DNA from: Vitis vinifera
Lineage: Eukaryota > Streptophyta > Magnoliopsida > Vitales > Vitaceae
Direction: 5' to 3'
Length of the DNA stretch: 64,000 nt
NCBI RefSeq assembly: GCF_030704535.1
Contig: NC_081819.1
Coordinates: forward strand, 23,346,001-23,410,000
Position 1 is the first letter of the stretch. Every line of letters begins with the position of its first letter. A model generated the notes under the pieces. The model searched no databases and was not told where the DNA came from. It worked only from the letters and a program-made list of their open reading frames with translations. The position numbers and the translations under genes were made by a program. Positions 23,336 through 34,693 of this stretch are shown here, one piece after another.

Positions 23336-25876
23336 TCAAAATTCAGACACTTCCTTTTGTAGAAAGAATTGACCAGAAGGCCCGCCATCAGGCAGCAGAG
23401 CCAATCTCACAGGGCTTTCAGCTCCTTCTTCAACAGTTAAGATGCCGCTATTGTAGTTTATATCTGTTTTGACAAAGCCAGGGCAGACACAGTTGATGCA
23501 GAAAGTCGGGTATTTCTTGGCCATAATCCTTGTGTAGGCATTCAAGGCTGATTTCGAGACTGTGTTGGCAGAGAGAAAAGTAGGCCAGCTTTTAGCTTCT
23601 AATGATCCCTCCTTGAAATCCTTTAGAAACACATTCAACACCTCATCCACTCTCTCTTCTGTGAGGTTTTCAGCATCACTTAACACTCCTTTAGCCCATT
23701 CATTTTTTATATTCTGTAACAACACAACAATAATAGTAAGGTGAGCAGGCATTTTCTAGGAGCACATTTCTCAATTTGGAAATAAAAACTCAAAATTTAA
23801 AGAAAGTCCCTTCACCAATGTCTCAAGAGAAGGCCAGTTGGGAATAAAAGAAAAGAAACATTGAATGATTCACGCATACAAAAGCCAACAGCTCTTAATC
23901 ATTCACAAGAGATCATTTTCAGAAATATGGGCAACCCATGTACGTTATATTCATATCATACCATGTATTACCCCCTATGCGAGAGTATCGATCAACACTT
24001 TCCTTGATGTGGTTTTCTTCCAAACAAACAAGATGTGACAACTAGTAAATTTTTTGTTGCTAATCTAAACTTCAATAAGCTCACTAAAAGCATTTTGGTC
24101 CGTTGAATTAACCAAAGCAAATTTTGAGTGGAGTTGAAATGAAATTTCAGTACCAAACTTGACCCCACCTAGTTTCAAATGGACTCTATGTGGCTCTCGT
24201 TCAAGTCAAATTGCAGTTCCAAACTTGGTTGAACATGTGAGATGGGTGCCACCACTTTATTTTTGTTTGAGGATTAATGTCAAATTTTTGTACCTGCAAC
24301 CTCCCCATTGAGGAGGAGACGTTAACAATCCTTGGCGAATCTGATAACCGGAGAAGAGGAATAAGCACTTCACTCATCCTCTTCGGCCCATAATAGTTTA
24401 TTTTCATGCATTCTTCTGCCAGCTCGAAAGGCTCAATCATTATTTCTTTCCAATTGATTTTTCCTACTTTTGCCTGCATTATTAAAAGAAAAACTCAATT
24501 CTCCAGGCAGCCATTACACCCCTACTCCACTGACCCAAAAAAAAGGAGAAGAACAACAAAACTGTGTCAGGCAGTTTTCTAACTTTTGGCAAAGCTTTAA
24601 TACAAAACAGTTTTTTCAAAATTTGTTCTGAAAATAGATTACCATATTTATAACAATTTGAAGTGTTTCAATTGGGATTTTTTTTTTTTTATATAGAGTA
24701 TTATGAGCAACAATTGAAAATATGAAAAATATTTTACAAACTATTACATTACACGTAAGTGTATAAACCCTTAGAATAAGCCAAGAAACTTGTTTTTCAT
24801 ATTTGAGTTCTCAACAAGAACTGTTCAGAACAATCTTTGAAAGCATTGCCAAATAGGCTTACTCTTTCTCCTTTTCCAAATAATCACTCCATGTGCGATC
24901 TTTTAGCCATCCACACTCACTTAATTTCAGCCAACAAAGAAATTATATACGAAGACATACCCGAGCAGCAGGGATTCCTAATCTGAAGCCATCAGGATCT
25001 GTTACAAGCGTTCCAATTATCCCTGCATTGTTCACCTGTTCAGAAGTCCACAATGCCAATTACCCAATTTTTAACCATAAACTGAAAAAATAAAGTAACC
25101 ATTTAGAGGCCATCTATTCCTCAAGAACTAATCATAAGATTCACTTCAAAATTTTCAAGAATTATAAGTGGGTAAGGAGAATTCTTCATTTGGGTGGTTG
25201 TGCATCATATAAAAGTAGTCTATCACAGTACATAAAGCATAAAAATTGAAACTCAAAGCATTCAAACTCCCAATATTAAGTTCTAATCCATTGAAATTGA
25301 CCATCTTCACAAAGCATCAAAATCATCACAGACATATCATATCAAAAAGGAGGGCAAAATCAAGGGAAAAATTGGGTAAGTGGGTATCCCACAAATTTTC
25401 AATTCCGAAGCATTCTACATATTTGACTTGAACAACAAAAACCCAGAAAAGAAAAAAGATGGAAATGAGGGTTTAAATGATACCAAAATATCAAGCTTCC
25501 CAAACTGGGTTTTGATGAAATCTGCAAGGGAGGCAATGCTGGCAGGGTCCCCAACATCAAGCTGATGAAAAACCACATTAGAGAGACCAGATCCTTTGAG
25601 ACTTTCAAGAGCTTCAACACCTCTCTTCTCATCTCTTGCTGTTAACACCACTATCACCCCATTAGCAGCCAACTGTCTACATATTTCCAACCCAATTCCT
25701 TTATTTGCTCCTGTAATAACTGCATACCTGAAAAGATACAATGTAGAACAAAATAAGCACAGTAGTTGCCGTTTATGTGTTTGGAAATTATAAATAAAAA
25801 AATACAGAATAAAAGAGTTAAAAAAAAAAGGGGCCATGGGAGAAAAACCCAAGTACCTGTTTGTTGCTTCAGCCAT
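23336..25876 (-). CDS. SDR4: short-chain dehydrogenase/reductase lacking the catalytic tyrosine
   Basis: Exons on the minus strand: 25857-25876, 25484-25727, 24961-25035, 24294-24473, 23336-23713. Sizes 20, 244, 75, 180 and 378 nt give 897 nt (298 residues), with canonical splice sites throughout. The cofactor loop [18 protein letters not shown] and NVSSS are kept. The active-site pentad reads NTVSK instead of YTVSK: the codon is AAC where the other four genes have TAT or TAC. In the family this Tyr donates the proton during carbonyl reduction and the Lys lowers its pKa. Exon 3 is also divergent ([12 protein letters not shown] versus [12 protein letters not shown] in SDR3), and NGVIVVL replaces NGVRVVL near the cofactor pocket. 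One extra codon at the start of exon 4 is shared with SDR5. It is fully open, so it could be a pseudoenzyme rather than a dead gene. Confidence 0.9.
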
Positions 25877-27229
25877 TGTTCTGGAGTTGGGAATGCTGTG
25901 TGAAGTGAGAAACTAGGCTTGTGGAAGGCAATTGATTTGTATTTCTCAATTTTATTTTATTTTTTGCGGTACCCATGAGTCAAAACTCAAAGAACACAAA
26001 TAGATAAGATTTCAATGCGCTTCAATTTTTTTGAAAAATGAAACTTAAATGAATTTGTGAACCAGTCTATAATTATTTCAAAATATTGTAAAATTATGAG
26101 TTATATTATTTATCCCAAAATATTCCCCTTTTATTATTCATATATTTGTTATGGATCGTCTCTCACTTAATTTTTTAATTAGGTGGATAATATTTTTTGA
26201 ATCACTTCAAGTTATTCAATATTAATGATTTCAACACGTGTGAATTTCTTTAAAAACTATGATAGTAATAAAATGTTTAGAAAATTTTATTAGATTATAG
26301 AATTAATCTAATCCAAACCCAATTTATTAATAATCCAATTTGACAGTCTAGAACTCAGTTTCTAAACAAACCATGCAGCAACTAATAATTTTATCATGTT
26401 AAAAATGACAACTTGCTTGCTCTTAACATGATTCTTCCATATAAACTTGATGAAAGTATTCAAGACTTCTTTTTATATATTTTTCTCTTTTTATGTTCCT
26501 AATACCTTGAAACAAAATGTGTAACTAATTACATCATGTCAATACTTGTTATTAAAAATATTAAATTTATTTTTTATAATTATATTTTTAGTCAAATAAA
26601 TTTTATGTGAATACTTGTTAAACAATGTAATTTTCTTTTAATGGTTGATAATTAATTTTATTTTTAGAAAGATAAATAGGTTAGTAGAGTTAACAACTAT
26701 TGTACGAAATAATTTACCTAAGAATTCATGTTTTCATTGACCCAATGAGAAAATATAATAAGTGAAAGCAATTTGATACTGAATTAATTACTCACTAAAT
26801 ACAAGATTAATACAATATGAAATCAATTCTATAATAAAATAAATAAACAAATAAATAAAATATATTAAGAACGAAGAAGCAATGAATAGATGTTTTTAGA
26901 TTCAATATTACTTTGGTATTGTATGGATATATGCTATTATTGTATATTATCGATCATTATTTTTTTATAAAATGAATAAATGTTTAAAAAATATTTTTGA
27001 GATAAGGAGAAAGGGTTAATTTTCTTATAATTTAAAATTTTAATGTAAATATACTAAGTTACCATAGGTTTTAGATTTCATTCATCATACTATAAATGTA
27101 TTTCATATATAAATTTTATTTTTTGAAAATAAAATTTTATTTTTAAAAAATTATTTAATATTCCTATCTAAAATATTTTATGTCAAATTTCTTCCAAAAA
27201 TAAATTTATGGGATTGCCAATGAAGAGAT
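25877..27229. other. SDR4 upstream spacer
   Basis: AT-rich, with no gene seen. 25877-26000 is the presumed SDR4 promoter and 5' leader; no clear TATA box stands out. Confidence 0.5.
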
Positions 27230-27790
27230 TTGAAAACAAATATAGGAAGAATAAATAAACGAGAGGGAAATGTACCTGAGGGAGGCCATGCTGGTGTGGA
27301 TGAGAGTGGTGGCTGTGATTATGGATCGTGGGGATGTGTCTTGCTTTTAAATGAATACCCAGAAGAGAAGAAACTGCTGTGGTGGGCAGGAAACTTCCAA
27401 AGAAGCTCAGAGACTGGAAAAGAAAATGATGGGTTTGACGGGAACCTCAGCTGCAGTCTCCATGCTGTTTGAAATGGCCCTGGGTATCGGTGATAGGTCG
27501 TGTATGGGTGAGGTGGTGAGGCTGTGAGTACTGGATGGTGAGTAGGTGGAGATGGAGTTGTTGCTGAAGGTGCTGGTGGGTGTTGAGGTTGGAAATGGTG
27601 GCGCTGCGGTGAGGGTGGTGGGGTTTAAGATGATGGCTGTAAGCGGTGGCTATGGATGGTGGGAGATGAAGAGAGGAGCTGTAGCCTTGTAGGAAGCGGT
27701 GGGTTTGAGGTTGTAATCCTGGGTGCCTCCAAATTTCGAGTATTTTCGACCTGCCTTTCTCTCCCCGGAAGGAGGGAAATCCTCTACTTT
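27230..27790. other. GC-rich island without a convincing gene
   Basis: Base composition switches abruptly to G-rich on the plus strand (tgg/ggt/gtgg repeats) between two AT-rich stretches. An 80-residue open frame at 27230-27472 has no motif I recognise. The complement would give His/Pro/Thr-rich low-complexity peptide. It could be a 5' exon or leader of a lost gene, or captured sequence in a mobile element. Function unknown. Confidence 0.35.
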
Positions 27791-27972
27791 TTTTGTTGGA
27801 TTATTTACCCCATCATTACCTAATACCTACCCAAGTTTTTCAAAATATTTCATAAAATTTAAGTTATTAAACAGTAGAATAAATAAATAAATATATATAT
27901 ATATATATATAAAGATTAAAATATAAAATAAGAAAATTAAAGCAACACCCAAATAAAATAAAAAAATGATTT

Positions 27973-28428
27973 TGGTACCATAGGTGGAACCTTTTGTTTT
28001 TTCTCTTCTGTCACATGCGTTCCTTTTTGTCTTTTTTCTTTTTCAATCCACCATCTCAAAATCTACTCCATCACAAAATACCACAAGGCTTGCTTTCTTT
28101 CTCTCCCGGTATCAATCCAAGCCTCATATGGTTTGTATGTTTTTCCCTTTTTCTTTTTCTTTTTTCTTTTAAGTTCGTTGACCACTTTAATGCTTTTTTT
28201 TGGTACCATAGGTGGAACCTTTTGTTTTTTCTCTTCTCTCACATGCATACCTTTTTGTCTTTTTTCTTTTTCAATCCACCATCTCAAAATCTACTCCATC
28301 ACAAAATACCACAAGACTTGCTTTCTTTCTCTCCCGGTATCAATCCAAGCCTCATATGGTTTGTTTGTTTTTCCCTTTTTCTTTTTCCTTTTTCTTTTAA
28401 GTTCGTTGACCACTTTAATGCTTTTTTT
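27973..28428. repeat. Tandem duplication, 2 x 228 bp
   Basis: The segment starting 'tggtaccataggtggaacc' at 27973 repeats from 28201 with only a few mismatches (for example tgtcacatgcgttcc versus tctcacatgcatacc). Both copies are pyrimidine-rich on the plus strand, which produces Phe/Ser-rich false open frames. Confidence 0.92.
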
Positions 28429-28430
28429 TT

Positions 28431-29606
28431 TCCCCTTCGTTAGGGAATTTTTTAATTTTGCTACTTGACTTATTTGGTACCCGAAAGAATCTAAAGTTTC
28501 ATGGCTCCATTTTAGGGTGAGTTCAACTATTAGGATTTTCTCCACCTATATCCTTTAGAATATTTGATGGACGGTTTTTTTAGAACTTAGCATTAGGAAT
28601 TTAGACAGAGATCCCAGTATTAGGATTGTAATTTATGTTCATGTAATGTGAAAGATCAAACATTTAACTAAATAAATCAATTCAAATACGATATGCATAA
28701 TAATTAGGCTCATATGAATCCAAATAAGATGTAATTTTTAAATAAGTAATATGTTGTATATTTAATCCATTTAATAATGAAATATTATTTAATAATCAAA
28801 TTAAGTTAGTTATTATATTAATTTATATGATTAGCCTCTCAATATAATATGATTATGATTCAATTTTTACCTATTTATTTTAAAATCAAATTTTAAATGA
28901 GTTAAATAGGTTTTAAATATAATTAAGTTAATTAACACAATTATTAAATAGATCAATTTGAGGTACATTTGTTTAATGCAAATCAATCCAAAATAACTCA
29001 TTTATTAAATAAATTTATACAAGCCAATATGAATTTGATTCAAATAAGATTATGTTAAACTCAAACCAACAAAAAAAAGAGTCAAATGGTATAAAACTTT
29101 ATCACTCCTCCATTTGCCCTCTAATTCCAACTCCGAACTCAACCACTTTTTGTAGAGCTTGGGATGCTAGTCTACTCTTAGTTTGGGCACATTTTAAAGA
29201 GGGCAGAGTCGAAGCCTGCTCCCCTGCGCCTAATCCATTATTTGCTTTTGAGTTGGATCATGGATGACATTGAGCTCTAGTCTAAGTTTCTCCACATTTA
29301 AGGAGTTGGACTCTTAGCCTGCTTGCCAAAATGTGGCTGAACTCAAAGTAGGCACTAAAGAGCAAGCTCCATAAAATGTGGTTAATGTCTAATAGCACGA
29401 TTGCCAAATTCACAGTATGCACCTAAGAAACAAGTTAAGAGTCTCCTCCCCAGATTATAAGTAAACTTAAGAGGAACATTGAAGGGAAGGCAAGGCAAGG
29501 CAAGGCACACGAGATAGTAGGCAAGGTTGGTTATGTTGGGCTTGCCTGATCCATGTCTAGGCTGGGCCACTTTGCTTAGACCCAACTTTCCACATGAGCG
29601 GCCCAA
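28431..29606. other. Spacer
   Basis: AT-rich to 29050, then more mixed sequence with a small 'ggcaa' repeat at 29484-29506. No supported gene; the open frame at 29052-29267 matches nothing I know. Confidence 0.5.
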
Positions 29607-29972
29607 GCTTACAGCACATTTTTATGGAAGAAACGATGAGCCGATAGGGTACTGGCCTGAGGGTTTGTTGAGAAATTTCACGAGCCATGCAACCACAGCA
29701 GTATGGGGAGGAACAGCTGTTGGGGAAGATCCTTTTCCACCAATGGGAAGCGGCCATAAGTTCACAGAATCGCTGGAGGGAGGCTACGGGTCTGCATGTT
29801 ATATTAGAGGGATGAAGGTTGTAGAAAAATTGGGAGGGAATTTCACTGATGTTAATGATGGTATGCTTACAAAATTTGAGAACCGTCCCATATGCTACAC
29901 TGTGGGGGGGTCAGGGGTTATGGAATTTTTGTTGGAGGGGCTGGTGGACTTTGTGGATACAGCGGATTATAA
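29607..29972 (+). pseudogene. Neprosin-domain (DUF239) C-terminal fragment, frameshifted
   Basis: The frame reads HFYGRNDEPIGYWPEGLL, then AVWGGTAVGE, PPMGSGHKF, YIRGMKVVEKLGG and CYTVGG. This matches the C-terminal part of plant neprosin-domain proteins (GYWP, WGG, PMGSGH and a late CY pair are family hallmarks). Those are secreted proteins; neprosin itself is a Pro-cleaving endopeptidase. After a run of seven G (29904-29910) the frame is lost. In the next frame the sequence continues GYGIFVGGAGGLCGYSGL and stops at 29970-29972, resembling the usual Gly-rich end. A single lost G explains the break. The N-terminal activation peptide and the first part of the domain are absent upstream, so this is a fragment. 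Confidence 0.75.
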
Positions 29973-32542
29973 TTATTTTATGTGTTCATTTCGATGCCGT
30001 AGAATTCTCTATATATTATTTTATGATATGAATAATAATAATGTTTGTGTACATGATGTTTTTATAATTTTGCTATCTTCCTCTTTAATCACTTCTGTTT
30101 CTGTACTCAATAATCAAATTCCTAAAACTAAACCAACCATCCATTGAATTAGATTGTCTAAATATTTTTTTTTTAAATAATAATAATTTTTGGAAGAGGT
30201 TGGACTGGTTTGATTGATTATGTTAATGTTGTGACATAAACAACTAAGAAAGGGTGCTTACAAACTTTAGAATAAGTTTATATATTTAGTTACATTCATT
30301 TACAAGTTGATAAACATAAAAATTATGTGCATTAAAAATGTAGTGATTTTTTTTAGGATAATAGAATGATAAAGGATATGTGAATAAAGTTTATTTAAAA
30401 AAAAAGAAGATTTTGTGTGATTTTTTTTAGATGTCCTTAATAGTTGAATTTTGTATTTGTTTTATTAAATGAAATTTGAAATGCTAAATATACATTTATA
30501 TTGAATAAATATCATGATTATATTTCTATAAATGTTAATATTAAATATAAAAAGTAAAATGGAATATATATTCAATTTATATTTCTATAAATGTAACTCC
30601 ATTATAAGTGGATAAATATTTTTGTAGTCGATTTATCCTGTGCTAGAATTAAGCTTGTTGTTAATATGTATATTTTCCTTTCTAACAATTATATGAATTA
30701 CTCAAACAATCTCAATTATTCTCTGTTATGATGGTAGAAAAATAAGAATTTGTTTTGTCGTATGATTTAAAAATAGTTTTTTATTTTTAAAAAATAGAAA
30801 ATTGTTTTTAAATTTTTTTAATATTGTTTGATTGTTGTTATTTGAAAACAATTTTTAAAAATAAAGTAAAATATAAAATAATTTTTAAAGAATTAGAAAT
30901 TATTTTCACCAATTTTTAAAAACAAAAGGAAACTATAAACCCATTTACCCATGTTTTTTTAAAAACAAGTTTTAAAAAACATGACTATTTGGGACTTAGA
31001 TTATTACTATTTGGGACTTAGAAAAAATATGCAACAATTTAAAACAAAAAAAAAAGGTGTGAAGTCGTGGATATCCCTTTTGTGGTCTCCTAAAATGAAA
31101 ATATTCTAAGTGAGCACCCTTTTCAAAGGTCCTATCGACCAATATTCAAGTGGCACTTGTGGCTCTTTTTTCCTTCTATATACTTTAAATCATTCTACAA
31201 TTATTTTTAAAAACAATAAATAAAAAATAAGTGAAGAAAACTTAAAATAATTAAAATATATTCTTTGAAAATACCTTATTTTTTAAATGAATTTTAGAAA
31301 ATTATTTCTGCTAAATAAATCTAAAAACATTTTTTTATTTTAAAAAAACAAAAAACTATTTTTAAATATAATTCACAAATAGGTTCATAATGTTTTTTAG
31401 AATAAAAGTATATTTGGAGAAGATTATTAAAAAAATTTATTGGGAAAAGCTCTTAATATTTTCTAAAATAAAGCATGTTTGGCCATATGATTTAAAAATG
31501 GTTTTTTGTTTTTATTAATAAAAAATTGTTTTAAAAAACTTTTAATACTATTTGACTGATGTTATCTATAAATAATTTTTAAAAATAAAGTGAAAAAGAG
31601 AATAATTTTTAAAAAATAAGTGGAAGTTGTTTTAACAAGTTTTTAAAAATAAAAGGAAAACATGAATCCATGTGATCATGTTTTCTGAAATTTGTTTTTA
31701 AAAAACAATTTTTAAGTTAAAAAATAAAAAATAGTTTTTAAAAACAAGTATTAAAAAGTTTGGTCCAACGATCCAATTTGTTTAAAAACTTAGACCCTAT
31801 TTAAAATATTCACAAACATACTTTTGTTATAAACAACATCAAAGAACAGTTTTTTAAATTTATTTTCCAAAACAATTTTTAAAAGCAATTAGTAAACATA
31901 ATTTTAGAATATTTTCAACATTTTTTATGTTTTCAAATATTTATAAGTATTTTATTTTTAAATTATTCCCCGTATTTATATAATTATATTTTAAAATCAT
32001 TTTTAAAAATAATTAAAATATATTCTTAAAAAAATACTCTATTCTTGTGAAATTTTTCAAAAACCCGGAACATCAACAACCATGTTTTCTTTTTCATTTT
32101 TTTTCTCAAAAACGAAAATTTTTCCTTCACATCCGAATCCAAACACATAATAGATTTTTTCTTTTTCTTTTATCGGTTATTCTAACCCAAATATTCAAAA
32201 CTATTCAGGAGAAGTTAACACATTGAAATTTCATAATTATCCTTATTTTGAATAAAAATACATTCAAATTCCTAAAACTATGGTTTCAAAATCAAAATAG
32301 AGAAGATAAAGGAGATTAGAAGTCAAATTTCATCAATATTTTAATGGAGATTTATTCAAAGTAATATTTTTGGATAAGAAGAAATAATTTTTTTTAAAAA
32401 AATTCATAATTATCCTTATTTTGAATAAAAATACTTTCAAAATAAAACTCCAAGATATAAAATTCAAGCTTATATTCTCCCCACCATTCATTTTAATCTT
32501 TGGGTTTTGTGTTTTTCTTTCTTCTTTTTCCATATATCAGAA
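29973..32542. other. AT-rich spacer with dispersed 'TTTTTAAAAA' repeats
   Basis: No gene seen. Related degenerate segments (phrases such as 'aaaaacaatttttaaaaa' and 'gtttggccatatgatttaaaaa') at 30750-30990 and 31480-31760 also resemble 51130-51475 and 61950-62300. This is an old dispersed non-coding repeat. Confidence 0.5.
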
Positions 32543-34693
32543 ATGGTCTTGTTCCTTAGCCAGCCTGAACTCAGCGTGGGTGTTTTTCAGGGAATGTTGC
32601 AGGGGATATTAGGAAAAAGAAAGGCAAAGAGACCAAACAAACCGTATGGAACTGAATGGAGACGCGTCAAAATTTTGGCATGTAGGAATTGTAGAACCCC
32701 CTTCTCCTCTACTTCGACTCACCCCATACAGAAGGTAATGTCTCTACATTCTTTTACTTTCTTGGTATTTATTTTTTCTGCCATTTATGATTTATTTTAT
32801 TATATTTTTAGGTGAATGGCCTCGATGGGGAACCCTATCCAAATTGTTATCATGTTAAAGAAGGGTAAGTTGTTTTTTTTTTCTTTCCTTCATTTTTAAT
32901 TTAGGCTCTCTTTAATTTTCATAAAAGAATAAATTAAAATATATTTAAAATTAATAAATTATTTTTTATATGTTAAAACCAAAAAAATGAGTTTTTTTTT
33001 TAAATCTTTATTTTAATACCTTACATAGAATACCAAACATAAAAAAGATTTTTTTTAAAAAAAAATTGAATATTATGAGATTTTTTTTTCTTTATTTTTC
33101 TTAAGGTATGTTTGGTTCTAAGGAATGGAAAAAAAATTATGTATTTTAAAATTATTTTATATTTATGTAATAAAAGAAAATAAGAGAAATTAGTTTGAAA
33201 AAGAATATAAAAATAACTTGTTGATTTTAGATTTATTTTTTATTTTTTTAACTTTTTTTATTTTTCTCTATTTTTTTCTTATACTTTCCTTCAATTTTTT
33301 CCAAAACCAAACATAATTTAATCCATGTTATATTTTCTTTTGGGGAGAATTGAGATAATATTTTTCTCACTATTACATTTGATTTATTATATATATATAT
33401 ATATAGGGCAAATTTGGAGATCCAAGGGCCTAGAAGTTTTCATACTGCCCATCTCTCCAATGGAAAATCAATACTGTTATTGAGAGTGGTCTGCATTCCA
33501 TGTCGTGTGTTAGCTGGCTTCCAAGTGGTATATATGTTTCTTTTTTGTTATATTTCAATAAATTTAATAAATTATTTTTATATATTATTTAAATTTTTTG
33601 TAATATTTTAAATTTCAAGCAAATAATTTCTTATGTTATTTTAAAAATTCCTTTTAGTTCCATGTGGACCGGAACAATGATGAAGACCTATACACAGACT
33701 GGAACAGTGATGAAGACACAGACTGGAAAGATGAAGACGCATATTATTGGAGCAGTGATGAAGACACATATTGGAGCAGTGATACTGAAGACACAGACTG
33801 GAGCAGTGACAGTTCCAGTGATACTGAAGAGACATATTGGAGCAGTGATGAAGACATACACCTCGACGTTGGACACTTCATTCTGAATGCAGTGTAAGTT
33901 ATTTAGGGTGTGTTGGATAATAATTTTTTTTAGATAGTTTTAATGAAAATGATTTTTTTAAAAATATTTTTAAAAGAATCATTTTAAATATTTTTTTATG
34001 AAATATTATAATTGATTTTTTAATTTTTTTAAAAGTGTATCCTTAATTTTGTCTAACTTCTAATTTCTTTTTCAAAAACCGTTTTTACTTAAAAAGTACT
34101 TTTAAAAAATATTTTCAAACCAACTATTATATATATATATATATATATATATGTCATTCTCATCTTACTTTGCATTATTTGAAATTTGAATATTTGTTTT
34201 TAAAATATATAACTTTTAGTGAAATTTTAGCATACTTGATTTTTTGTAAAATTTTTTATTTAAATAATATTATTTTTAAAAATAGTTTTTAAAATATATT
34301 TACAAAAATACAACCCTTTAAATATTAAAATCCTCTCTTCAAAATAGGATTTTTTTTTTTAAAAAAAAAGGATTTTATCATTTTTTTTTTAAGAATTAAA
34401 AAAAAAAAAACCAATTTTAGCATACTTGATTTTTTGTAAAATTTTTTATTTAAATAATATTATTTTTAAAAATAGTTTTTAAAATATATTTACAAAAATA
34501 CAACCCTTTAAATATTAAAATCCTCTCTTCAAAATAGGATTTTTTTTATAAAAAAAAAGGATTTTATCATTTTTTTTAAGAATTAAAAAAAAAAAAAACC
34601 TTTCCTTAAGCCTTTTACATCTTACAATATATTTGTATTATATTTGATAACAATGACGTTCTTGATTTCAGATTGTCCAATTCCATTCCGTGA
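32543..34693 (+). CDS. Possible Yippee/Mis18-fold zinc-binding protein with acidic repeat tail
   Basis: Phase-consistent five-exon model: 32543-32734, 32812-32864, 33407-33527, 33658-33893, 34672-34693. It totals 624 nt (207 residues) with GT...AG introns. The core has two CxxC knuckles, CRNC and CIPC, about 60 residues apart. Between them GEPYPNCYHV resembles the GRAYLFNHVV segment of Yippee proteins, and AGFQ follows the second knuckle as LGWKY does in that family. Yippee proteins are small (about 110-130 residues) with C-x2-C-x52-C-x2-C. Here a tail of about 70 residues is added, with repeats of the form (D/Y)xWSSDED, very acidic and Trp-rich. The match is weak, exon 5 is tiny, and no related neighbour supports it. 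It could be a diverged or decaying gene. The function of the tail is unknown. Confidence 0.45.
34223..34602. repeat. Tandem duplication, 2 x 190 bp
   Basis: The stretch starting 'aattttagcatacttgat' at 34223 repeats at 34413 almost perfectly, ending each time in 'aagaatt' plus a poly-A run. It lies in the last intron of the Yippee-like gene model. Confidence 0.9.

Noticed and set aside
27984-28545. Phe/Ser-rich and Lys-rich open frames around 28 kb
   Set aside because: They are by-products of a pyrimidine-rich 228-bp tandem duplication; the same peptide appears twice and nothing resembles a known protein.
33641-33886. Minus-strand and alternative-frame open readings over the acidic repeats (Cys/His-rich or Thr-rich)
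   Set aside because: Shadows of the DNA repeat in exon 4 of the Yippee-like model; only the plus-strand Asp/Trp frame connects with consistent splice phases.
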